From Sulfurimonas sp. UBA2011 (GTDB lineage Bacteria; Campylobacterota; Campylobacteria; Campylobacterales; Sulfurimonadaceae), in contig DDCH01000005.1 of the NCBI GenBank assembly GCA_002335055.1, positions 26,177-90,176 of the forward strand: a stretch of 64,000 nucleotides of DNA, given 5' to 3'. Below are positions 34,019 to 42,033 of this stretch, in pieces (positions within the stretch are counted from its first letter, which is position 1; every line of letters starts with the position of its first letter). The position numbers and the translations under genes were made by a program. The notes below the pieces were generated by a model. That model searched no databases. It saw nothing but the letters and a program-made list of their open reading frames with translations, and was not told the origin of the DNA.

Positions 34019-35307
34019 AAACCCAACCTTTTACTTTGTAGTGAGTTAAATTTCTCACTCATATTGTTTTTTTCTCTAAACGCTCTAAATATTTCTATCT
34101 TGTCATATCCATGCTCAAATGTTTCTTTACTCACACGAACATCTTTTGTGAGATAAATTCGACCCTTATACTCTACAACTATCTCATCAAGCTCGTCTAA
34201 AAGCTCAAAAAGTCCATCTTCTATCTTAAAGTCAAGTGCTAAAGAGTAACCCTCTATAGGAAAAGAGAGATAGTTTTCATTTTCTTTTCCGTAGAGTTTA
34301 ATGACTGCAAGAAACGAACCTTTTCCACTTTTTGATATCTTATCAAGTATGCGTTCTAGTCCATCAAAACTTGACTCTTTTGGCAGTATAAACTGGTACT
34401 GAGTAAAACCATTTTTACCGTAGATACGGTTCCAGTTTCTAATGCTATCAAGTGGATAAAAAAAGCTATCAAAATGTACTCTTTGTTTGGATACACCATC
34501 TTGAGATTTCCAGTAATATAACCAGTTAAAAGCTTTTACACTCCAAGTGTTTAGAGCGAAAGAGGGAAAGTTAAATGGTATGTTGAGTTTTGATTTTGGC
34601 TTGTATCTTAAGTCTCCATCATCTGCGAACTCACCAACCATAAGAAGGGATTTTCCTATGTTTTCACCTTTTGCAAGACAGTCTATCCAAGCCACACTAT
34701 ATGGAAGTGTCTTGTACTCTTCAAATGCAGCGAAAGTCTCTTTGAGATTTTTTGTTTTGATGGTTGTTTGGTTTATGAACTGAGAGTTTATCTTTTTAAG
34801 TGATATTTTTGCATCTAAGATAACTCCTGTAAGACCCATACCCCCACAAGTAGCAAGAAAAAGTTCTTCGCCCTTTGTGACATTTCTAATCTCACCATCT
34901 GCTAACATAATGTTAAACTCTTCTACACATTCACTAAAACATCCCTCGATATGATGATTCTTTCCGTGAATGTCTGACGCGATAGCCCCACCAACTGTGA
35001 TGAGTTTTGTACCTGGTGTTACTTTTAAAAACCAGCCGCGTTTCACTACCCCTTCTAGTATCTCAGAGAGTAAAACTCCTGCTTGAACATGTAAGATGCC
35101 ATTAGTTTCATCAAAGTTTAAGAAGTAGTCATAAGGTCTTATATGAACGACAGTGTCATTAAGGGCACTGTCGCCATAACTCCGACCATTTCCATAAGCT
35201 ATAAGCTCATCTGCTTCAAGTAGTTTCTTATTTAGTTCTGTCTCACTTTGAAACTTGATAGTCTCATTATCAACGAGAGGGTACATTCCCCAGCTTTGTA
35301 AACTCAA
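34015..35307 (-). CDS. dprE1: DprE1-like polyprenylphosphoryl-beta-D-ribose 2-oxidase
   Basis: A 430-residue FAD enzyme of the vanillyl-alcohol-oxidase fold. FAD-binding segments are GNGRSYGDSALN (about 39-50), TPGTKLITVGGAIASDIHGK, NHH at 117-119 and CGGMGLTGVILDA. The substrate domain contains SFLAVIKLYGKENENYLSFP at 331-350 and ends with the Lys-containing IYLTKDVR region. These match mycobacterial DprE1 in order and spacing. The residue aligned with the Cys387 that benzothiazinone drugs attack falls in GYSLALDF (353-360) and is Ala357 here. Together with DprE2 it would epimerise polyprenyl-phosphoribose to the arabinose form. Confidence 0.9.
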   Translation of the reverse strand: MSLQSWGMYPLVDNETIKFQSETELNKKLLEADELIAYGNGRSYGDSALNDTVVHIRPYDYFLNFDETNGILHVQAGVLLSEILEGVVKRGWFLKVTPGTKLITVGGAIASDIHGKNHHIEGCFSECVEEFNIMLADGEIRNVTKGEELFLATCGGMGLTGVILDAKISLKKINSQFINQTTIKTKNLKETFAAFEEYKTLPYSVAWIDCLAKGENIGKSLLMVGEFADDGDLRYKPKSKLNIPFNFPSFALNTWSVKAFNWLYYWKSQDGVSKQRVHFDSFFYPLDSIRNWNRIYGKNGFTQYQFILPKESSFDGLERILDKISKSGKGSFLAVIKLYGKENENYLSFPIEGYSLALDFKIEDGLFELLDELDEIVVEYKGRIYLTKDVRVSKETFEHGYDKIEIFRAFREKNNMSEKFNSLQSKRLGL

Positions 35308-35310
35308 ATC

Positions 35311-35700
35311 TTAGTCCTTAAAAACAAATTTTTTATCTAAATTGTACTTGACTACATAACCTATGGCTAAACCGATTACAGCCCCTAAGTACTTCGCATT
35401 TTCGTCGTCGTAAACATAATCAAAACCAATCTCAAAACCCCAAAATATAAAGGTCGTAAAAACTCCCATAAGAGAGTAAAGCATAAACTTTTTAGTATTA
35501 TCTTTTGCACCTTTTGTCTCATGAAAAAATATGTACTTCTTATCAAGTATATATTTTAGTACTAAACCAGCGAGTGTTCCGATAAACATAGCGAGATACA
35601 GTGATAAAAAACCACTATACACAAAAAAACTCAACCACTGAAAAAAAAGATTTACTATGGTAGATATGATAGCAAAAATGATATAACGGATAGCTATCAT
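35311..35700 (-). CDS. GtrA-like small membrane protein
   Basis: A 129-residue protein with four membrane helices of the GtrA/DPMS_TM family. The hallmark FIGTLAGLVLKYILDKKYIF recurs in part at the end as GYVVKYNLDKKFVF. GtrA proteins help lipid-linked sugars cross the membrane or place glycosyltransferases. In mycobacteria a GtrA protein (Rv3789) lies next to dprE1, the same adjacency seen here. It begins within the last 4 bases of the UbiA gene and ends 3 bases before dprE1. Confidence 0.88.
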   Translation of the reverse strand: MIAIRYIIFAIISTIVNLFFQWLSFFVYSGFLSLYLAMFIGTLAGLVLKYILDKKYIFFHETKGAKDNTKKFMLYSLMGVFTTFIFWGFEIGFDYVYDDENAKYLGAVIGLAIGYVVKYNLDKKFVFKD

Positions 35701-36560
35701 AGGAACTTTGCAATCCCTACAAAACTAATGAGCCATAAAATAAGAGTGACTTTTATAAAAGTATCTTTGAGAACTATCTTACTTGGACTACCGCTTTGTT
35801 GTTCTACGAATGTTATCTGCATATAACGAAGAATCGCGAGGATGACAAACATAGTTGTAAGGTAAAGATACTCACTCCCTATGCGAGCTATAACTTCTGG
35901 TGAAACTGTGTACTGTAAGTAACTAAGGATGACTACTCCACTCATAAGAACCATAGCTGCATTTACGAACTCTAGGTTGTATCCGTCTATGTTTTTACGT
36001 GTTTCTTTGCCTTCTATGGAAAGCAGAACATCATCACGGCGTTTAGCAAGTGCTAAAAAGATAGCGAGTAAAAAAGTGATGATGATTATCCACATAGAAA
36101 GGGGAGTGTCTGTCACTTGTGCACCTGCAAATAAACGTAGGACAAAACCTGTAGCGATAATGAAAATATCCACAATAGCTATGTGTTTGAATCTGTAAGA
36201 GTATAAAATATTAAGCACGAAGTACATAACTAAAACTGCAAAGAGTTCATGTGAGAAGATATATGTAACTATTAAAGTACTTGATGAAAGCCCAAGAAAA
36301 AGAAAGTTAGCACTTGTTAAAGATATAGCACCAGAAGCAAGAGGACGATTTTTTTTAGTAGGGTGTTTTTTATCCTCTTCTATGTCCATAAAGTCGTTGA
36401 GAACATAAATGCTACTAGCAAGAAGTGAAAAGAGTATAAATGCGATAGTCGCATTAAAAACACTCTCTTGGTTAAAGTTAAACGCGAAGATAAGAGGTGC
36501 AAAAACAAAGAGGTTTTTGACATATTGATGTGGACGTAAAAGAGTTATAAGATTATTCAT
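35697..36560 (-). CDS. UbiA-family prenyltransferase (probable polyprenyl-phosphate phosphoribosyltransferase)
   Basis: A 287-residue membrane prenyltransferase with nine or so helices. The first Asp-rich motif is YVLNDFMDIEEDKKHPTKKN, followed by RPLASGAIS; the second lies near IAKRRDDVLL-like LALAKRRDDVLLS. The combination RPHQYVKNLFVFAPLIFA plus NDxxDxxxDxxHPTKxxRP is the pattern of 5-phosphoribosyl-1-diphosphate:polyprenyl-phosphate transferases (mycobacterial Rv3806c). It is not the ubiquinone enzyme, since neighbours are DprE1, DprE2 and GtrA. It would commit PRPP to the lipid-linked pentose pathway. Confidence 0.85.
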   Translation of the reverse strand: MNNLITLLRPHQYVKNLFVFAPLIFAFNFNQESVFNATIAFILFSLLASSIYVLNDFMDIEEDKKHPTKKNRPLASGAISLTSANFLFLGLSSSTLIVTYIFSHELFAVLVMYFVLNILYSYRFKHIAIVDIFIIATGFVLRLFAGAQVTDTPLSMWIIIITFLLAIFLALAKRRDDVLLSIEGKETRKNIDGYNLEFVNAAMVLMSGVVILSYLQYTVSPEVIARIGSEYLYLTTMFVILAILRYMQITFVEQQSGSPSKIVLKDTFIKVTLILWLISFVGIAKFL

Positions 36561-37960
36561 TTTTTCTCAATTTGTTTTGGATTGGAGACTCTATATGTGT
36601 AAAATGTACGTTTATTCCAGACCTTGTATGTGTCTATGAGTTCTACATTTTTATAGTACTTATGAAGTTGTGGCTCGCGTTTATCATTTCTACAAAGTAC
36701 TAAACCATTTTGGTGCCATGTACTTTCATCTCGAACCATATCGTAGTAAGAGTACCTTGAGTCTATGGCTACATCAGTATCAGGATGGTTTGGTAGGTAG
36801 AACTTTATGTATGCAGCAGTAGTTAAATGTGCCCCATAAAACCGGTCTCCCTCTTTAGCATGTGTGTACATTCTAGCAACTACATCTTCTGTTTTATACA
36901 TAAAGCGTTGAAGCTCTGGCAAGTGAGTTAAAAGTGCGGTTCTGACTAAAAGAGTAAAAAATATCGCGATAGAGAGACCGATGATAAAACTTTTTTTGAG
37001 TTCATACTGCTTGATAATGATGCTCAGTAAAATAGCTCCACCAATGTATGCCGGTGCTGAGTAACTCGGTGCCATACTCACATAAAAACTCTTGTAAAGA
37101 AAAAAGACTAAAATAACTACTACACTCAGTGCTATAAAATAAAGTTTTTCATCTTTGAAGTAAAGCTTTTCTTTAGCAAGGTAATAAAATAAAACCCATG
37201 TAAAGACAGGAGTAAATACACCAAACTGAGAAGATACGAACTCTAAAATAAGCCAAGGCTGTATAGAGTAAGAGTCACTTGAACCATGGTCAAGTTGAAA
37301 AAGAAAACTTATCCACTCATGTGCGTAGTTCCAGTAAAGCATAGGCATGACTACAAGAGTTGCCATAAGAGCAGAGAGGTAAAGCTTAGGGTTTGTAAGT
37401 AGGTCTCTGCGTTTAGTGAGTATAAAGATAAGTATACTCAGTGGTAGCATAATTGCAGAGTATTTACTAATCATCATAGCCCCTAAAAATAGACCTGCTA
37501 AAATGAAATCTAGTAGTTTCCCTTCAAATATCGCCTTAAACGAGTAGTAAAGTGAAAGTGTCCAAAAAAGAATGAGTGGAGCATCTGGAGTTGCAAAGAT
37601 ATAACCAGCATGAGTTAAAAGGACAGCAGAGATGATGACTACTGCATTTAAAGCAGTTTTTTCATCACTTACAAGAGCTGTGAGTTTGTAAAGATAAATT
37701 GAAGAGATACTCATAGAGAGGACAGGTACGAGTCTTACTCCCCATTCACTTTGCGAGATAAAGTTTGTAAAATAGATAAGGTAGGCTATCATAGGTGGAT
37801 GGTCAAAATAGCTTAGCTGTAAGTCATGACTCCACATCCAGTAGTAAGCTTCATCACCATGTAGAGGTAAAATAGCATTGTAAAGAATTGAGAAAATTGC
37901 CAGAACTAAAATGAGAAAATAAGCACTTTTTTGTGGTGTTTTATAAAATTTATCTAACAT
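36557..37960 (-). CDS. GT39/ArnT-like membrane glycosyltransferase, first gene of the Dpr-like operon
   Basis: A 467-residue GT-C glycosyltransferase with the acidic loop LHGDEAYYWMWSHDLQLSYF followed by DHPPMIAYLIYF, about eleven helices and a short soluble tail. It is a paralogue of the genes at 14.9 and 31.8 kb. As leading gene of the UbiA-GtrA-DprE1-DprE2 operon (4-base overlap with UbiA), it probably uses the lipid-linked sugar made by that pathway. Two transferases in one operon suggest that two successive sugars, or two acceptors, are modified. Confidence 0.85.
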   Translation of the reverse strand: MLDKFYKTPQKSAYFLILVLAIFSILYNAILPLHGDEAYYWMWSHDLQLSYFDHPPMIAYLIYFTNFISQSEWGVRLVPVLSMSISSIYLYKLTALVSDEKTALNAVVIISAVLLTHAGYIFATPDAPLILFWTLSLYYSFKAIFEGKLLDFILAGLFLGAMMISKYSAIMLPLSILIFILTKRRDLLTNPKLYLSALMATLVVMPMLYWNYAHEWISFLFQLDHGSSDSYSIQPWLILEFVSSQFGVFTPVFTWVLFYYLAKEKLYFKDEKLYFIALSVVVILVFFLYKSFYVSMAPSYSAPAYIGGAILLSIIIKQYELKKSFIIGLSIAIFFTLLVRTALLTHLPELQRFMYKTEDVVARMYTHAKEGDRFYGAHLTTAAYIKFYLPNHPDTDVAIDSRYSYYDMVRDESTWHQNGLVLCRNDKREPQLHKYYKNVELIDTYKVWNKRTFYTYRVSNPKQIEKK

Positions 37961-38075
37961 TTAAGAGTATTGTCCTGAAATTTATTTATCTTATTATACA
38001 CTACAAATGATTTAAAAAGAGGCTCTTGAGTATTCTCGGACTTAATCATTGTTTATTAAAGGCTAAAATACCAAA

Positions 38076-38951
38076 ATGATAAAGTATGATTACCCACTCT
38101 TCCGTCCACCAGCAGAGGCAGAAAATATAATTCTTCAAGTTACATTAGGATGTAGTTATAACAACTGCTCTTTTTGTTCTATGTATAAAACAAAAAAATA
38201 CCAAGAGAAAAGTTTAGAAGAGATTTATAGGGATATAGATATCTTAGGAAGAACTTATCCATCAGCACATAAGTTTTTTTTGGCAGATGGTGATGCATTA
38301 GCAATGCCTACAGATACTTTATGTGCAATACTAAAGTATTTAAACCAAACATTTCCTAAACTAAGAAGAGTATCAACTTATGCCTCTGCACAAAACCTAC
38401 TTGAAAAATCAACACAAGACTTAGAACTCTTGGCCGAGCATAAATTAAATCTTATTTACTACGGCATTGAAACAGGCAGTGAAATAGTTTTAAAAAAAAT
38501 CACTAAAGGTGTTAGCCAAACTGAAATAATTGAGTCTCTAAACAAAGTTCCAAAGGGCATGAAAATATCTGCGACTGTTATTTTAGGTTTAGGTGGTGCA
38601 AAATATAGCATAGAACACATACAAGGTACAGCAAATATAGTGAATAAAACAAGAATAAATTATCTTAGTACGCTGCAGATAGGTTTAGAAGAAGATGCAA
38701 AAGAAAACTTCTATAAGCACTTTAGTGATTTTACATTTATAAGTGATGAAGAACTCCTCAAAGAACAGAGAAGTTTTTTAGAACAACTAAACCCTAAAAA
38801 TAAAATCATATTTCGATCTAATCATGCTTCTAATGCTCTCCACCTTGCAGGAACATTACCTAAAGATAAGAATAAGTTGATTAGAGAATTAGATATAGCT
38901 ATGAGTATTGGAAGTGATGCTCTTATACCAAGTGCATTTAGAAGTTTTTAA
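38076..38951 (+). CDS. Radical SAM protein
   Basis: A 291-residue radical SAM enzyme. The cluster motif is LGCSYNNCSFCSMY, with C-x4-C-x2-C spacing instead of the common C-x3-C-x2-C. The segments FFLADGDALAMP and LIYYGIETGSEIVLKKITKG match the SAM-binding strands of HemN/Elp3-like proteins. The C-terminus contains IIFRSNHASNALHLAGTLPK, usual in an uncharacterised subgroup of radical SAM proteins. The substrate is unknown. The next gene begins at the base after its stop, so the two are probably linked in function. Confidence 0.85.
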   Translation: MIKYDYPLFRPPAEAENIILQVTLGCSYNNCSFCSMYKTKKYQEKSLEEIYRDIDILGRTYPSAHKFFLADGDALAMPTDTLCAILKYLNQTFPKLRRVSTYASAQNLLEKSTQDLELLAEHKLNLIYYGIETGSEIVLKKITKGVSQTEIIESLNKVPKGMKISATVILGLGGAKYSIEHIQGTANIVNKTRINYLSTLQIGLEEDAKENFYKHFSDFTFISDEELLKEQRSFLEQLNPKNKIIFRSNHASNALHLAGTLPKDKNKLIRELDIAMSIGSDALIPSAFRSF

Positions 38952-39224
38952 ATGCCTTTAAAAAAACTATTTCATACTAAAATTCTATCTCTAAAAGATG
39001 GTAGTTATGATGTCTATTATTATGATAAACGATACCTATTATCTAAACAAACCCAACTGAATTCTAAACTTATAAAACTTTATGCACAGGAGTTAGGCGG
39101 TAGTGGGTTTATTAGTCTTAATTATTATCCATATATTGGTCCTGGTCTTTTAAGACCATGTGAAATGCCAGAAAAAAAAGTAATAGATTTTATCCTTAGC
39201 ATTAAAAGTGAGGATAGGGTATAA
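38952..39224 (+). CDS. Small protein of unknown function
   Basis: A 90-residue soluble protein that I do not recognise. It is rich in Lys and Tyr (KDGSYDVYYYDKRYLLSKQT) and has a glycine/proline-rich centre (GGSGFISLNYYPYIGPGLLR) and a single Cys (RPCEMPEKK). It starts immediately after the radical SAM stop codon, with no spacer, which suggests coupled translation and perhaps a role as substrate or accessory of that enzyme; this is inference. Confidence 0.5.
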   Translation: MPLKKLFHTKILSLKDGSYDVYYYDKRYLLSKQTQLNSKLIKLYAQELGGSGFISLNYYPYIGPGLLRPCEMPEKKVIDFILSIKSEDRV

Positions 39225-39264
39225 TAAAAAATACAACTAACTATCTTTTAAAGGTTTCCCCTAT

Positions 39265-41124
39265 ATGCAAAACAATCTCTCTTTTTTAGTAAAACAGTTT
39301 TTTCTTTTTTTTCTTTTTATAGAAGTTTTTAGAACAATTTTTGTCATTTATTACTGGGATAAACTTCAAGTAGTTACTCAGCCTATAAAAGAGACTTTTT
39401 TAGCCTATGTAAATGCTCTTAGTCTAGACATAGCAACTACATCTATACTCATTGTAATCCCATGGTTACTACTAAATATAAACACACTTTTTAAATCTAA
39501 AATCATAAAAAAACTACTCTTTATCTATACATTTGGAGTGATTGTGCTTTCTACATTTATCTATATCGCTGAACTCGGAATATATAACGAATGGGAAGAG
39601 AAACCAACCTTTAAAATTTTTAACTACTTAAAGCATCCCGATGAAGCTATAGCTTCAAATCCAATCATACTGACAGTTATTCTAACACTCATACTAGTTG
39701 TAGTTTTGGGTTCTTTTTATGCACTTTGTAAGAAACTATTTTCTACTTATGATGTAAATGCTAAACACAACTATAAAGTAGTACTTTTTTCACTGTTTAT
39801 ACTCCCACTCTTTATCTTTTTAGGAGCACGTGGTGGTTGGGCTGAGATACCTATTTCTCAAAGTACAGTTTACTTCTCAAAGCATAAGGTTTATAACGAT
39901 GTTGCAATAAGTACAGTCTATAATTTCATACATAGTATTACAGAAAATCAAGCTATTATAAATGGAGAAAATCCTTATGAGATTAAACTTGATGATGCAA
40001 AAAGAGAAGCTATTTTAAAAGAGCTTATGGCAACACCTGAGGGGTGTGAAAGAGAGTCTATATTAACGACTGATAGACCAAATATTGTTTTAGTGATTTG
40101 GGAGAGTCTCTCAGGTGATTTTATTAAAAATGAAAAGTACCAAGAAGTTATACCAAACATCATGAAAATGTCTAAAGAAGGCATTTTATTTACTCATACT
40201 TATGCAAGTTCAACACTCTCACATGAGGGATTACCCTCCATATTTTCAGGTTGGCCTGCACTTGCTGGAACTTATGTAACAAACTTACCTTCTAAGTTTT
40301 ATAAACTACCATTTTTCACACAGAAGTTAAAAGAGAATGCTTATGCAACAAGTTTTATTTTCGGTGGACAACTGCGTTATGGTAATCTTACTTCATATAT
40401 GTATGGAAATGGTTTTGATATCATAGAAGAGCATAGCGATATAAATATGGACTCATCTAAGGAGGGAGTTTTAGGTTATCATGATGGTTATATGTTGGAG
40501 TATTTACAAGAAAAATCATCACAACTTAAAGAGCCATTCTTTAGCACTATTTTCACCCTAAGTTCACACTCACCATACGATCAACCTATGGAAGATGTTA
40601 TAGAGTGGGGCGATGGTGATAAGGGTTACTTAAACTCAGTTTATTATACAGATAAGTCTATAGGCGAATTTATAAAAAATGCGAAGAGAGAGTCTTGGTA
40701 TAAAAATACACTGTTTATTTTTGTAGCAGACCACTCACACCATACACCATTAGCTTGGAGCAGGGCAGATAAAAGATGGCATCATATACCTATGCTCTTT
40801 TACGGAGAAGTGATTAAAAAAGAGTATCGTGGAAAAGATATAGATAAAATTATTTCTCAGCGTGATATAGCAGCAACATTACTTTCACAATTAAATATTT
40901 CCCATAGTGAATTTGAATGGAGTAGAGATATCTTTTGTAAAGAGTACAAAGAAAATGCCTACATCATGAATAAAAACGGTTTTGGACTTATAACAAACGA
41001 GGGTAGTCTGACATATGACTTGAAAGAAGACAGAATAATATATAAAGATGGAAATATAAGTAGTTTAAAGACTAAAGGTAATATTTATATGCAAAAACTA
41101 CTCCAAACATATTTAGATTACTAG
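39265..41124 (+). CDS. LTA-synthase-like membrane sulfatase (phosphoglycerol/phosphoethanolamine transferase type)
   Basis: A 619-residue protein with five N-terminal membrane helices (to about residue 190) and a large periplasmic sulfatase-fold domain. The metal site begins with NIVLVIWESLSGDF. The nucleophile lies in TYASSTLSHEGLPSIFSGWP, and VADHSHHTPLAW plus WHHIPMLFYG give the remaining ligands. In Gram-negative bacteria such proteins transfer phosphoglycerol or phosphoethanolamine to glycans or lipid A. The acceptor here is unknown. It has its own leader of 40 bases after the small gene. Confidence 0.85.
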   Translation: MQNNLSFLVKQFFLFFLFIEVFRTIFVIYYWDKLQVVTQPIKETFLAYVNALSLDIATTSILIVIPWLLLNINTLFKSKIIKKLLFIYTFGVIVLSTFIYIAELGIYNEWEEKPTFKIFNYLKHPDEAIASNPIILTVILTLILVVVLGSFYALCKKLFSTYDVNAKHNYKVVLFSLFILPLFIFLGARGGWAEIPISQSTVYFSKHKVYNDVAISTVYNFIHSITENQAIINGENPYEIKLDDAKREAILKELMATPEGCERESILTTDRPNIVLVIWESLSGDFIKNEKYQEVIPNIMKMSKEGILFTHTYASSTLSHEGLPSIFSGWPALAGTYVTNLPSKFYKLPFFTQKLKENAYATSFIFGGQLRYGNLTSYMYGNGFDIIEEHSDINMDSSKEGVLGYHDGYMLEYLQEKSSQLKEPFFSTIFTLSSHSPYDQPMEDVIEWGDGDKGYLNSVYYTDKSIGEFIKNAKRESWYKNTLFIFVADHSHHTPLAWSRADKRWHHIPMLFYGEVIKKEYRGKDIDKIISQRDIAATLLSQLNISHSEFEWSRDIFCKEYKENAYIMNKNGFGLITNEGSLTYDLKEDRIIYKDGNISSLKTKGNIYMQKLLQTYLDY

Positions 41125-41183
41125 ATACTAATATTTTTTGTGGTATTATTAGGCAATTAATTAAAATTACGTAAGGCTTTTAA

Positions 41184-41279
41184 ATGGATTTAAGTACGGT
41201 CATTGGTATAGTGTTAATTATGGTTCTTCTTTTAGGAGCTATGACAATGTCAGTTTTAGATAAGGCTTCATCTAAATAA
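41184..41279 (+). CDS. 31-residue membrane peptide upstream of fliP, MotA-N-terminus-like
   Basis: A short frame from ATG 41184, preceded by TAAGG, encodes MDLSTVIGIVLIMVLLLGAM and then TMSVLDKASSK. The first ten residues match the start of MotA stator proteins (MDLSTVxGIVL). The rest is one hydrophobic helix and a short basic tail. Its TAA overlaps the fliP ATG by one base (TAATG), so translation is coupled. It may be a true small membrane protein or the relic of a motA-like gene. Confidence 0.5.
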   Translation: MDLSTVIGIVLIMVLLLGAMTMSVLDKASSK

Positions 41280-42016
41280 TGTTAAAAGTAATAATCCTTG
41301 TCTTTTTAATGGCCACTTTAGGTTTTGGGGCTGAAGCTGTTCCTATACCAACGATGAACTTTAGTCTCTCTGCACCTGACACACCCAAGCAACTAGTATC
41401 ATCTTTAAATGTACTCGTTGTTTTAACACTCCTTGTTTTAGCACCTTCTATGGTTCTAGCAATGACAACTTTTACACGATTTGTTATAGTTTTTGGATTT
41501 TTACGCCAAGCTATGGGTACACAACAAGTCCCTCCTACACAACTTTTAGTCATGCTTGCTATGATACTTACTTTTTTTGTGATGGAACCCGTTGGAACAA
41601 AAGCATATGAGAATGGTATAAAACCCTATATAGCAGAAGAAATAGGCTACGATGAAGCATATGAAAAAACAACATTACCTCTGAAAAACTTTATGATAAG
41701 AAATACACGAGAGAAGGATTTAGCTCTCTTCTTCCGTATTCGTAAGATGGAAAACCCACAGAGTGTTGCGGACGTTCCTTTATCTATAGTAGTTCCTGCA
41801 TTTGTGATTAGTGAGATTAAAACAGCCTTTGAGATAGGCTTTTTAATCTTTTTGCCCTTTTTAGTTATAGATATGGTTGTAGCTTCCATACTGATGTCTA
41901 TGGGTATGATGATGCTACCTCCAGTTATGATATCTCTACCCTTTAAAATACTTGTTTTTGTACTTATCGACGGCTGGAGTCTTCTAATCGGTAACTTGAT
42001 AGCTTCGATAAAATAG
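41279..42016 (+). CDS. fliP: Flagellar export gate protein FliP
   Basis: A 245-residue core component of the flagellar type III export gate. It has a cleavable N-terminal signal-like helix, then four helices. Family signatures are APSMVLAMTTFTRFVIVFGF, LRQAMGTQQVPPTQLL and, near the end, MGMMMLPPVMISLPFKILVF. FliP assembles with FliQ and FliR in the inner membrane; those genes are not in this window. It is preceded by the 31-residue ORF with a one-base overlap and followed by trmA after 17 bases. Confidence 0.96.
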   Translation: MLKVIILVFLMATLGFGAEAVPIPTMNFSLSAPDTPKQLVSSLNVLVVLTLLVLAPSMVLAMTTFTRFVIVFGFLRQAMGTQQVPPTQLLVMLAMILTFFVMEPVGTKAYENGIKPYIAEEIGYDEAYEKTTLPLKNFMIRNTREKDLALFFRIRKMENPQSVADVPLSIVVPAFVISEIKTAFEIGFLIFLPFLVIDMVVASILMSMGMMMLPPVMISLPFKILVFVLIDGWSLLIGNLIASIK

Positions 42017-42033
42017 AAAATAGGTACGAAATT

